Below, piece by piece: positions 37,017 through 45,104 of a stretch of DNA of 64,000 nucleotides (its first letter is position 1; each line of letters begins with the position of its first letter). The notes under the pieces were generated by a model that did no database searches, was not told the origin of the DNA, and saw nothing but the letters and a program-made list of their open reading frames with translations. A program made the translations under genes and the position numbers. The DNA is from Streptomyces sp. TBY4 (lineage in GTDB: Bacteria > Actinomycetota > Actinomycetes > Streptomycetales > Streptomycetaceae): the NCBI RefSeq assembly GCF_024213195.1, contig NZ_JANAVF010000003.1, positions 395,420 to 459,419 of the forward strand, written 5' to 3'.

Positions 37017-38242
37017 GCGGTTCCTCCGGGTTCCCGCCACGGGATGTTGAGCCAGGGGCTGGCCGGGTCGGTGGTCAGGGTGAGGTGGGTGGCCAGCGAG
37101 CCCGCGTACCACTCGCCGAACTCCTCCTCGTCGAAGTGCAGGCACCGGGCCAGCGCGTACCCGGCGGAGAACTCCTCCCACGAGCGGTACACCGCCCGCG
37201 CCGCCTCCCCGGCGGCCAGTACGCCGCGTTCGGCCTCGGCGAGCGTGCCGTAGCGGGCGCCGAGCCCCCAGCGGGCCATCTGCGAGGCCCGGCCGTGGTC
37301 CCAGCCCTCGACGGAGCGGATCCAGCCCTCCTCGGGGAGCAGGCCGTCGGCGCGGAAGCGCTGCTCGTAGCGGGCGATGCGGCCGATCAGCCGCTGTACG
37401 CCGGCGATCTCCCCCTCCACCTCGGCGGTGGGCCGGGGCGCGGCGAGGGTGACCCCCTCGGGGGTGAGCTGCGGTTCGGCGGCCCGCTCGGCGCCCCGTC
37501 GCAGGGCGGTGGCGGCCGCGTGCCGCCAGTGCTCCAGGTCCACGGGTCCGGCGAAGTCGGAGGCGAGGAGGCGGCGCACGCGCAGCGCGAACTCCCAGAC
37601 GGGGCTGACCATGTCCGCGGAGAGCAGCCCGCGCAGGACCCGGTGCCAGCTCGCCGAGTCGGTGATCTCCCAGCTCTGGAGCAGGCGTTCGCGCTCCCGG
37701 AGGTAGCCGTTGCCGTGGTAGGCGAGGGCGTTCCAGAACTCCCCGTTGCTCACGGAGAGATGGGCTCCGACGGCGAGTCCGTGCGCGACGGGCCCGTGCA
37801 GCGGACCGCCGACGTGCAGGGAGTGCACGGCCCCGCGGGCGAGCCCCCAGACCGGGGCGGCGGCGTCCCAGTGGGCCCGCCAGCGGGCGCGGTCGGCGGG
37901 GGTGGTGGTGAGGTAGGCCTCGGCGGGGGAGCCGGGGTTCACGGCGAGGTGCGGCGGGTCGGCGGCGTCCCAGGCGTTCGCGAACCAGGCGAGGGACCGG
38001 GGCAGGTACACGGTGTGCGGGTCGGGGACGGGGAGCATCCCGCGGGTGTGCACGACGAGGCAGCGCCGGTCGGGGGTGGGGTGGAAGCGCGCGTAGGCGG
38101 GCTCGGCATCGACCCGGGCCCGGGCCTGCGCCAGGAACAGCTCGCTCCGCGCGAGCACGTCGAGGTACCCGTCCCAGTCCCCGCGCGCCTTGGCCCCGTA
38201 CAGCTCGCGCTCGATGGAACTCGGCGCCGTCCACCCATCCAT
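37013..38242 (-). CDS. DUF1266 domain protein
   Basis: 409 residues. The N-terminal about 140 resemble an SseB-like segment (ELFLAQARARVDAEP, VYLPRSLAWFANAW). The C-terminal half holds the DUF1266 pattern, GWDHGRASQMARWGLGARYG and WEEFSAGYALARC. Function unknown. It lies 10 bases from the SRPBCC remnant and overlaps the GNAT gene by 4 bases. Confidence 0.8.
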   Translation of the reverse strand: MDGWTAPSSIERELYGAKARGDWDGYLDVLARSELFLAQARARVDAEPAYARFHPTPDRRCLVVHTRGMLPVPDPHTVYLPRSLAWFANAWDAADPPHLAVNPGSPAEAYLTTTPADRARWRAHWDAAAPVWGLARGAVHSLHVGGPLHGPVAHGLAVGAHLSVSNGEFWNALAYHGNGYLRERERLLQSWEITDSASWHRVLRGLLSADMVSPVWEFALRVRRLLASDFAGPVDLEHWRHAAATALRRGAERAAEPQLTPEGVTLAAPRPTAEVEGEIAGVQRLIGRIARYEQRFRADGLLPEEGWIRSVEGWDHGRASQMARWGLGARYGTLAEAERGVLAAGEAARAVYRSWEEFSAGYALARCLHFDEEEFGEWYAGSLATHLTLTTDPASPWLNIPWREPGGTA

Positions 38243-38252
38243 GCGGCTCAGC

Positions 38253-38543
38253 CTAACGGGGGACCTCGTGGCGCTCCGTGGTGAGGCCGCGGGCGTACGC
38301 GGCGAGGGCGGCGAGCTGATGGGGGAAGTCGGCGGCGACGGATTCGGCCGAGGGCTCCTGCATGGCGATGGTGAAGGTGACCCGGCATCCGCCGGCGCCG
38401 TCGGGCTCGATGCGATGGGTGAACCGGCTGGGGATGCCATGGACGAGCACGTCGTCGCTGTAGCCCACCCCGGGAATCACGTCCACGAGGGTGGTCTTCG
38501 CCGGCGCGGGCATGAACCCGAACTCGATCCACTGGATCGTGCC
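38253..38543 (-). pseudogene. Truncated SRPBCC protein remnant
   Basis: The last 96 residues of a START-like protein are clear (TIQWIEFGF, VIPGVGYSDDVLVHGIPSRF, GCRVTFTIAMQEPSAES, C-terminal helix). The expected N-terminal about 50 residues and a start codon are missing, because the sequence switches directly to an opposite-strand MarR-like gene. Initiation at an internal Met (residue 11 of the remnant) would leave only half a fold. Confidence 0.65.
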
Positions 38544-38942
38544 TTCGCCGGACTGAACCAAGCGCTGGAGCGCGAGTACGGCCTGACCGGGCAGCAGCTG
38601 GCAGTGCTGCGGACGGTCGCCGACTGGGCCGGTCCCGGGCAGGCCGCGCCCCTGGCGACCTTGCGGGAGCGCCTCTTCATGCATCCCGCCACGATCGGGC
38701 AGCTGCTGGACCGGTTGGCCGATCGCGGCCTCGTCGTGGTCGCGCCGGATCCGCAGGACCGCCGCCGCCGTCTGGTCGGTGTCACGGAGCAGGGCGGCAA
38801 GGTGCTGGCCGCTGCTCCACTGGCCGGTCCGGTGCGGCTGCGTCACGTCGAGGTCGAACCCGAACGTCTGGGACGCCTCGCCGAGGCGCTGGAGGACGCC
38901 ATCACCCTGTTCGGACTGCAGGACTACGCACCCCGGCATTGA
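38544..38942 (+). pseudogene. MarR family regulator lacking its N-terminus
   Basis: About 130 residues are MarR-like: GLNQALEREYGLTGQQLAVL, the winged helix (ATLRERLFMHPATIGQLLDRLADRGLV, PDPQDRRRRLVGVT) and a C-terminal helix. No start codon or ribosome site lies at the expected place; the frame runs back into the SRPBCC remnant. An in-frame ATG at 38190 would lie antisense to two genes and is not credible. Deletion of the divergent promoter region explains both remnants. Confidence 0.62.
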
Positions 38943-39043
38943 CCCGTTTCCGCAGGCTGGCGGTGCCTGCCGGCGATGAGATTGCCGACCCGGAGGATCG
39001 GTGGGGTACTGAAAGTATCCGAGACATCCGCAGGAGGAACGCC

Positions 39044-39892
39044 ATGGGATTCTGGGATTGGCTCTTTGGCAGGTCGAACGTGACGGGTAAGTCGGGCAGT
39101 GATGACATACCCGGGGTCTACGGAGGGAACGACGCCAACGGCAATGGTGTGGTCGGGGAGACGAATGGCACGGGCTTCGGGGTTTTCGGCCAGAGTAAGA
39201 ACGGTGTGGGCGTTGCCGGCAAGTCGTTCACCCACAACATGGCCGGGGTCCACGGAGAGAACGATTCTCAAGGCCCCGGCGTGGAGGGGGAGGCGAGCGG
39301 CGCGGGCCCTGGAGTCGTGGGCCAGAGCGCATCAGGTGATGGTGTCCAGGGGAGGTCCCACTCCGCGCACACCTACGGAGTGGTGGGGGTGACCTTCGTG
39401 GGTGCGGAGGGAAGCAAGGAATCGGCCGGTGTCAGAGGAGAACCGTCGCAGTCCGGATTCGGATACGGCGTCTGGGGACACGGGGTCAGGGAAGTGGGAA
39501 TCTTCGGCGAGAGCGAGAAGAAGGCCGGCGGGAAGTTCGTGGGTGTGACCGGCGTCGAGTGCACGGCGAAGAGGGATGGGCAAGGGAAGATGGGGCCGGG
39601 GATTGTCGCGACGTCCGCGGACAATATCGGCGGCAAGTTCACGTCCAGCAGGCGTGGGCAAATACAACTCGTGCCCCGAGTGGTTGAATTCGGCACGGGA
39701 GATCAGGGCTCCTATCCGAAGCTGCCGAAATTCGCGAATCCCGGCGAGCTGATCATGGTGACCCGCAGCTCGGAGCCGCCGCTCGCCGAGAGCGAGTGCA
39801 GCCTCTGGTTGTGCGTCGCCTCCGCGCCGACTTACGTGTCGGCCCGTTGGGCGCGGGTGCAGCTGGGCTCCGAGATCTCCGGCGAGGCCTGA
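39044..39892 (+). CDS. Glycine-rich beta-repeat protein
   Basis: 282 residues. After MGFWDWLFG comes a series of about eight imperfect units of the form GVxGxSxxGxGVxGxS (residues about 30-190), then a non-repeat C-terminal domain (QIQLVPRVVEFG onward). Such repeats usually build a beta-solenoid like those in phage tail or surface proteins. GGAGG lies 7 bases before ATG. There is no signal peptide. Codon use is clearly less GC-biased than in the neighbours, suggesting transfer. Function unknown. Confidence 0.78.
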   Translation: MGFWDWLFGRSNVTGKSGSDDIPGVYGGNDANGNGVVGETNGTGFGVFGQSKNGVGVAGKSFTHNMAGVHGENDSQGPGVEGEASGAGPGVVGQSASGDGVQGRSHSAHTYGVVGVTFVGAEGSKESAGVRGEPSQSGFGYGVWGHGVREVGIFGESEKKAGGKFVGVTGVECTAKRDGQGKMGPGIVATSADNIGGKFTSSRRGQIQLVPRVVEFGTGDQGSYPKLPKFANPGELIMVTRSSEPPLAESECSLWLCVASAPTYVSARWARVQLGSEISGEA

Positions 39893-39900
39893 TCGCCGAC

Positions 39901-40293
39901 TCATCGTCCGTGCGCCAGCTCCGCCCAGACGGTCTTGCCGATGACCCGGTCGGTGCAGCCCCATGTCTCCGCCAGGGCTTTGACGATGTGCAGGCCGCGC
40001 CCGAACTGGTCGTAGTCGGTGACCGCCGCTCGCGGTTCGGGGTGGCGCTCGCCCTTCGGATCGGTGACCTCGATGCGGAGCACTGCTCCGGTGAGCTTGA
40101 CCTCGACCCGGAAGTACCGGTCCCACACGGAGCCGTGCAGCAGGGCGTTGGTGGTCAGCTCGCTGGTCAGCAACGCCGCGTCCGCCGCGAGCTCGGGTCG
40201 CCCCCAGGCGACCGCCAGCCAGGCGGAGTGCCGGCGCGCCTTCGGCACGGAGTCCTGGCGGGGCGGGTAGTTCCGGATGTCCTGACGGTCCAT
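39901..40293 (-). CDS. ATP-binding anti-sigma-like regulator (HATPase)
   Basis: 130 residues with the GHKL-type ATPase pattern: LLTSELTTNALLHG (N-box) and DQFGRGLHIVKALAE (G-box). RsbW-like kinases bind sigma factors or partner regulators. GGAGG precedes ATG 40293; a start at 40359 is possible but unneeded. It is divergent from the WhiJ-type regulator/DUF397 pair, a standard Streptomyces arrangement. Confidence 0.88.
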   Translation of the reverse strand: MDRQDIRNYPPRQDSVPKARRHSAWLAVAWGRPELAADAALLTSELTTNALLHGSVWDRYFRVEVKLTGAVLRIEVTDPKGERHPEPRAAVTDYDQFGRGLHIVKALAETWGCTDRVIGKTVWAELAHGR

Positions 40294-40494
40294 GGTGCAC
40301 CTCCGGTACGGGCGGTGGCATGCCGGAGCCTTTTGGGCAGCCCGGTGCGCTTCCGCCAACTGACTCTGTGCGGTGAGTAGTTCGTTACCGACCGTAGGGG
40401 TCCCGCTGCTCCCGGGGCAAGCTGAATGGGGAAGATATTCCCCGTGTGGGTTACGGGTGTCGACGCTGGGCCGCGCGGGCGACAGACTGGCCCG

Positions 40495-41373
40495 GTGAAC
40501 CGTGGAACACGTGAGGGTCAGGGCAACCGGGCATCAACAGTGCTCGGGCGCAGGCTCGGTGGTGAGCTGTACCGACTGCGGACGGCGGCGGGGAAGACCC
40601 AGCAGCAGGCCGCACAGGAGATCAGCGCCACCGCGACGAAGATCGTGAAGATGGAGAGCGGCTGGGTGCCCATGCGGGACCCGGACATCCGGGTGCTGTG
40701 CGAGTTCTACGGTGCGACGGACGTGGGCGGACTGCTGGACCTTGCCCGGATGGACAGGGAGCGGCGCAAGGCGAACGGGTGGTGGCACTCCCTGGATGCC
40801 GGTGCGATGACCGAGTACATCGCGATGGAGGACATCGCCTCCCGTATCCGCACCTGGCAGCTGTCCCTGGTGCCCGGACTGCTCCAGACCGCGGACTACG
40901 CACGTGCGCTGGCCGTGAGCGACGAGTACTGGCAGGACCCGGACGACATCGAGCGCGTCGTGGCGGTGCGGATGAAGCGGCAGCAGCGGCTGTGGAGCGA
41001 GACGCCCCTGCACGTTCATGCGGTCGTCTGGGAAGGTGCGTTGCGCCAGGAGATCGGTGGACCGTCGGTCATGCGGGCACAGTTGGAGCACCTGGCCGAG
41101 ATGGCGAAGCTGCCCAACGTCCACGTTCAGGTACTGCCGTTCCGCTCCGGTGGACACCCGTGCATCGTCGGCCCCTTCAGCTTGATTTCCTTCGCGGAGG
41201 CGGAGGCGATGGACGTCGCTCACATGGATGTCATCGGATCTACTGTGTGGGTGGAGAGCGGTCAGGAAAGCGCCGTCTACAGCCGGTACTTTGACCGCAC
41301 AGCCAGGCTGAGTCTGGCCCCTCGCGACTCCATGCACCTGATCGACAGCATCGGCAAAGGATTCCAGGCGTGA
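40495..41373 (+). CDS. WhiJ-type XRE regulator with DUF5753 domain
   Basis: 292 residues: an N-terminal helix-turn-helix (LGGELYRLRTAAGKTQQQAA, TKIVKMESG) and a C-terminal DUF5753 sensor domain (VPGLLQTADYARAL, VWEGALRQ, QVLPF). WhiJ-type proteins control development and antibiotic genes and work with DUF397 partners. The GTG 40495 start is chosen just before the helix-turn-helix region; no strong ribosome site was seen. The stop overlaps the DUF397 start (GTGA). Confidence 0.9.
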   Translation: MNRGTREGQGNRASTVLGRRLGGELYRLRTAAGKTQQQAAQEISATATKIVKMESGWVPMRDPDIRVLCEFYGATDVGGLLDLARMDRERRKANGWWHSLDAGAMTEYIAMEDIASRIRTWQLSLVPGLLQTADYARALAVSDEYWQDPDDIERVVAVRMKRQQRLWSETPLHVHAVVWEGALRQEIGGPSVMRAQLEHLAEMAKLPNVHVQVLPFRSGGHPCIVGPFSLISFAEAEAMDVAHMDVIGSTVWVESGQESAVYSRYFDRTARLSLAPRDSMHLIDSIGKGFQA

Positions 41374-41543
41374 ACCAGTTCCACTTCGTGAAGTCCAGTT
41401 ACAGCGCCTCCAGCGGCGAGTGCGTCGAGGTGGCGACCAACGTGACCGGAACCGTTGCCGTCCGGGACAGCAAGCAGGCGGACGGCCCCGTCATCCGGGT
41501 CACCGCCACCGCGTGGGCCGCCTTCGCGGAGCAGGCGGGGTGA
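41370..41543 (+). CDS. DUF397 small protein
   Basis: 57 residues, starting GTG: FHFVKSSYSASSGECVEVA, then VAVRDSKQADGPVI and AWAAFAEQ, the standard DUF397 pattern. It is the usual antagonist or partner of the adjacent WhiJ-type regulator. Both ends overlap neighbouring genes by 4 bases (GTGA). Confidence 0.9.
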   Translation: MNQFHFVKSSYSASSGECVEVATNVTGTVAVRDSKQADGPVIRVTATAWAAFAEQAG

Positions 41544-42025
41544 CCATCCGGACCGGGCGGCTCACGCTGCTGCCGCTGGAGGCCGCCCACGCCGGGGAGA
41601 TGGCGGACGTGCTGGGCGATCCGGAACTGCACGCCTTCATCGGCGGAGCCCCCCTCACCGAGCCGGAGCTGCGGGCGCGCTACACGCGGCTGGTCGCCGG
41701 TTCGCCGGACCCCGCCGTCACCTGGTGCAACTGGGTGGTCCGCCTCGACTCCGAGGACTGCCTGACCGGCACCGTCCAGGCGACCGTGTCCGGGGACACC
41801 GCCGAGGTCGCCTGGGTCATCGGCACGCCCTGGCAGCGCCGCGGCATCGCGTCCGAGGCGACCCGGGCGATGGTCGAGTGGATCGGAGCCCACGCCGGCG
41901 TCCGCACCGTCATCGCGCACGTGCACCCCGACCACACCGCGTCCGCCGCCGTCGCCACGCGGGTGGGACTCACCCCCACCGACCGGGTCGAGGACGGCGA
42001 GATCCGGTGGGAGGGGCCCGCCTGA
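41540..42025 (+). CDS. GNAT family N-acetyltransferase (RimJ-like)
   Basis: 161 residues, starting GTG: GRLTLLPLEAAHAGEM and the acetyl-CoA loop GTPWQRRGIASEATRAMVEW. Substrate unknown. It overlaps DUF397 by 4 bases and so is co-translated with the WhiJ-type system. Confidence 0.88.
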   Translation: MTIRTGRLTLLPLEAAHAGEMADVLGDPELHAFIGGAPLTEPELRARYTRLVAGSPDPAVTWCNWVVRLDSEDCLTGTVQATVSGDTAEVAWVIGTPWQRRGIASEATRAMVEWIGAHAGVRTVIAHVHPDHTASAAVATRVGLTPTDRVEDGEIRWEGPA

Positions 42026-42156
42026 CGGGGCATCGCCCGAGGGTGACGGTGTAGGCGCAGGTCAGGGGCGTACGTAGGCCGGTTGCGCGGCGTGTCCTCG
42101 CGGGCGGTGCAGGGGCTCGGGTTGCGGGGTCTGACGGGGTGTCGGTGAGTGGGTTG

Positions 42157-42208
42157 GTGACACGTCCCATGTCACGTCCCACCTCACGTCATGCCCCGGC
42201 ACGTCCCA
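42157..42208. promoter_or_regulatory. Inverted and direct repeats upstream of the secreted repeat protein
   Basis: GTGACA-N7-TGTCAC (42157-42175) is a perfect inverted repeat. CACGTCCCA occurs three times (42161, 42173, 42200). They lie in the 212-base gap 42026-42237, which holds no gene, and are probably regulator sites. Confidence 0.45.
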
Positions 42209-42237
42209 TGCCGCGGCTCCTCGACAGGAGAGATCCG

Positions 42238-43056
42238 TTGCACCGCATCACGCGCTACACCGTCCCCGCCGCCCTCTGCCTGAGCCTCCTGACCGCGTCC
42301 CCCGGTCTGGCCGCGGCGTCCGCGCAGTCCTCCGCGAAGCAGCAGGTGGCGGCCCCGGCCGGGAAGGCCATCCCCGGTACCGAGGCCCTGCTCGCGCAGG
42401 TCAAGTCGTTGGGCGGGGTGGGCGGGCTGCTGAAACCCGTCACCGATCTGCTGGCCGCCGTACTCGCCTCTCCCGACGGCAAGATCCCGGAGGCCGACCT
42501 CGCCGCCTTCAAGGAGAAGATCGACGCCGCGGTCGCGGACCTGAAGAAGAACCTGCCCGCCGCCCCGGCCCTGCCGGTACCGCTCCCGCCGGTGGACGCC
42601 CCGAACCTCCCGGTGGACCCGCCGAAGCTCCCGGTCGAGGCGCCCAAGCTCCCGGTCGAGGCCCCCAAGCTCCCGGTGGAGGCCCCGAAGCTGCCCGTCG
42701 AGGCCCCGAAGCTCCCGGTGGACACCCCGGCGCTCCCGGTGGACGCGCCGAAGCTGCCGGTGGAGGCCCCGAAGCTGCCCGTCGCGCTGCCCGTCTCCGC
42801 AAACAAGGCGAAGCCCGTCGCCGGCCCGCTCGACCTGGCCACCGCCGCCATCGACAAGCTCAAGGGCTCCGTCGACGGCCTCACCAAGGCCGCCGGTCCC
42901 TGCGGCTGCTCCACCGACGCCAAGGCCAAGGCCACCGACGTCGTGACCGACCTGGTCGCCGCCCTCGTCGCCCTGCTCACCGGCCTCGGCCTCCCGGGCC
43001 TGCCCCAGCTCCCGGTCCCGGCCCCGCAGCTCCCGGTCCCGCTGCCCGTCCAGTAG
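42238..43056 (+). CDS. Secreted protein with proline-rich heptapeptide repeats
   Basis: 272 residues from a TTG start with AGGAGA 6 bases upstream. The signal peptide is residues 1-29 (basic start, PAALCLSLLTASPGLAAASA). A helical domain follows, then about nine units of the type KLPVEAP (nucleotides about 42580-42800), then a second helical domain with a CGC pair, and a second LPVPAPQ run at the C-terminus. There is no sortase signal. Cell-wall spacer or matrix protein is a reasonable guess. ATG 42208 is an alternative start without a ribosome site. Confidence 0.75.
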   Translation: MHRITRYTVPAALCLSLLTASPGLAAASAQSSAKQQVAAPAGKAIPGTEALLAQVKSLGGVGGLLKPVTDLLAAVLASPDGKIPEADLAAFKEKIDAAVADLKKNLPAAPALPVPLPPVDAPNLPVDPPKLPVEAPKLPVEAPKLPVEAPKLPVEAPKLPVDTPALPVDAPKLPVEAPKLPVALPVSANKAKPVAGPLDLATAAIDKLKGSVDGLTKAAGPCGCSTDAKAKATDVVTDLVAALVALLTGLGLPGLPQLPVPAPQLPVPLPVQ

Positions 43057-43076
43057 AAGCACGCACGCACGTGGAA

Positions 43077-43114
43077 GGGCGGGGCGACCGGGGTGATCCC
43101 CCGGCACCCCGCCC
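43077..43114. terminator. Bidirectional terminator-like hairpin
   Basis: Long imperfect GC stem (GGGCGGGG...CCGGGG pairing with CCCCGG...CCCCGCCC) between convergent genes, loop near TGAT. Confidence 0.6.
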
Positions 43115-43129
43115 TCACGGGTGTGCCCG

Positions 43130-44821
43130 TCAGTCTTCCAACGTGCCGAGCGGAACGTCGACGTAGGACTCGGCGTCCTTCGGCGAGCTGAACTCGATGG
43201 AGGACGGCGCCCTGTTGTCGCCGGCGAAGAACGGGTCCTGGGTGTCGATGATCAGCTGGAGCTGCCGCCCCTTGGCCAGGACGTAGTGCGCGGGCTGCAG
43301 GCCGAAGGTCACGGTGGTGGCCCGGCCCGCCTGCTCGTTGGTGAGGGTGTACGGGGCGTTCGTGATGATCTTGGCCTTGCCGGTGGCCGGGTCGCAGTCC
43401 ATCAGGTACGCCACGATGGTGGCGCTCTTCTCCTGCGGGGTCACGGTCACCCGTGCCTCCAGGCTGCCCCGGACCTGCATCGCCCGCTCCAGCGGCGCGG
43501 TGGTCCAGATCGCCGCGCGGCCGCGGTCGATGTCGGCGGTCGGGTAGACGTGGGGCAGGCCCGCGCGCTCGGCCAGACCGGTCTGGATCAGCTTCGGGGC
43601 GACGACGGCCTCGGTGTCCTCGCCGGTGACCTTGACGGCGCGGGTCCAGCCGGACTGCGCCGGGCCCTCGGCCATCCGCGCGTCGCGCTCTCCGGCGGCC
43701 GCGTCGGCGAGGTGGAACCGCTTGGGCGGCAGTGCGTAGCTCTCCCAGTCCTCGTGGCGCACGTCCGACAGGAGGTTGTGCATGTACTCGGAGCGGATGC
43801 CGAACCGCGGTTCCGCACCGTCGCCGGCGCTGCCCCCGAGGTAGTGGTCCATCCAGCGGTAGGTCATCTCGGTGGGCTTGGAGATGAGGCCCATCAGGCC
43901 GGGGAGTTCGGCGTTTCCGTGGTCGCCGACCTGGACGAGCAGCGACTTGGGGCCCTGGAGGCCGGTGAACAGGTCGATGACGGCGGGCACCGAGAAGATC
44001 GTCTCGTGCCAGGAGGTGGTCATCAGGATGGGTGTCTGGGAGGTGTTGTACGCCTCCAGGTAGTGCTGGGGCGACCGGACGCGGGCGAACTCCCGGACCT
44101 CGTCGTCGATGACGCCGCCGCGGATCTTCTGGATGATGCCGAGGAACTCCTCCGAGCAGTTCTCCTCCTTGAACAGCTTCACCAGTTCCTCGAAGGCCTT
44201 CAGGTGGCGGGTGCCGTTCTCGTACAGCGAGGCGAACAGGTCGCCCCAGGCGCTGGTCGCCGCGACGGCCTTGATCCGAGGGTCCTTCGCGGCCGCGAGG
44301 AGGCTCGTCCCGGCCCCGTAGGAGGCGCCGAAGAAGCCGATCCGCTCCGGGTCGATGCCGTCCTGGCCGACCAGCCAGTCGATGACCTCGGTCGCGTCGG
44401 TCACATCCTGCGGCCCGGCGACCTGGATCTTGCCCTGGGAGGCGGCCAGCCCGCGCTGGCTGTAGGCCAGCACGGCGTAGCCGCCCTGCACTAAGCGGTG
44501 GACCATGCCGATGTAGGCCCGTCGGCCGAGGTCGCTCAGCGGGGCGGGCATGACGATCGCGGGACAGACCTGTCCGGGCGCGAGATGGCGCGGGATGCTC
44601 AGCGCGGCGTCGAGCTGGACCGTGTCCTTCAGGGTGATCTTGACGGCCTTGTACGTACCGATCTCCGAGAAGATCTCGTACGTGTCGGCCAGACCCCACT
44701 GGTCGAGGCGGCCGATGTTCCTCGGCGACGGGTCGTTCAGCGCCTGGTCGATCGCCTCCAGTTTGGCGATGTCGTCGGCGCTGTGTGCGAACGGCTGCGC
44801 GGGGGTGCTGTCAACTGACAT
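43130..44821 (-). CDS. CocE/NonD-type alpha/beta hydrolase (S15 family)
   Basis: 563 residues: an alpha/beta hydrolase core with nucleophile Ser in GFFGASYGAG (about residue 170), and a C-terminal jelly-roll domain (from about 380) as in X-prolyl dipeptidyl peptidases and cocaine esterase. No signal peptide, so cytoplasmic. It hydrolyses ester or peptide bonds; substrate unknown. ATG 44821 is preceded by a 283-base gap shared with the papain-like gene; the gap contains a 13-base near-tandem repeat (44958-44996) and no obvious gene. Confidence 0.85.
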   Translation of the reverse strand: MSVDSTPAQPFAHSADDIAKLEAIDQALNDPSPRNIGRLDQWGLADTYEIFSEIGTYKAVKITLKDTVQLDAALSIPRHLAPGQVCPAIVMPAPLSDLGRRAYIGMVHRLVQGGYAVLAYSQRGLAASQGKIQVAGPQDVTDATEVIDWLVGQDGIDPERIGFFGASYGAGTSLLAAAKDPRIKAVAATSAWGDLFASLYENGTRHLKAFEELVKLFKEENCSEEFLGIIQKIRGGVIDDEVREFARVRSPQHYLEAYNTSQTPILMTTSWHETIFSVPAVIDLFTGLQGPKSLLVQVGDHGNAELPGLMGLISKPTEMTYRWMDHYLGGSAGDGAEPRFGIRSEYMHNLLSDVRHEDWESYALPPKRFHLADAAAGERDARMAEGPAQSGWTRAVKVTGEDTEAVVAPKLIQTGLAERAGLPHVYPTADIDRGRAAIWTTAPLERAMQVRGSLEARVTVTPQEKSATIVAYLMDCDPATGKAKIITNAPYTLTNEQAGRATTVTFGLQPAHYVLAKGRQLQLIIDTQDPFFAGDNRAPSSIEFSSPKDAESYVDVPLGTLED

Positions 44822-45104
44822 GGCTGTGCCCGTCCTTCGTCTGCGATGGATGGTGCCGGCATGTACCGGGAGACATGCTCTCCCCGGTGCGATCACCCCG
44901 GGCGACCACTCCAGGGGCCGCACTCGAACGAGTGAACGCCACTTCTCAAACCTCCGGCGGCCCACGGATCCGGCCCACGGATCAGGCCCGCGGACCCGTG
45001 CGACCGGCGTGCCGCCGCGCGACCGTACGGACCCCCTTGACGCGCCCTCCGCGCAGGTGGACGCTCCCGGGGCTCGGATCCGTACGGTGCATTGGGGGGC
45101 CGGA

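Noticed and set aside
38190..38942. An apparently intact 250-codon plus-strand gene containing the MarR domain
   Set aside because: Its first 110 codons are antisense to the DUF1266 and SRPBCC sequences and have no family resemblance; only the part after about 38544 is MarR-like.
42580..42800. CRISPR-like or satellite repeat array
   Set aside because: The 21-base period is in frame and encodes KLPVEAP-type heptads of a secreted protein; there are no unique spacers.
44958..44996. 13-base near-tandem repeat (CGGCCCACGGATC-like) as a regulatory site
   Set aside because: Only two exact copies plus one degenerate copy, no palindrome, not placed at a recognisable promoter; could be chance slippage.
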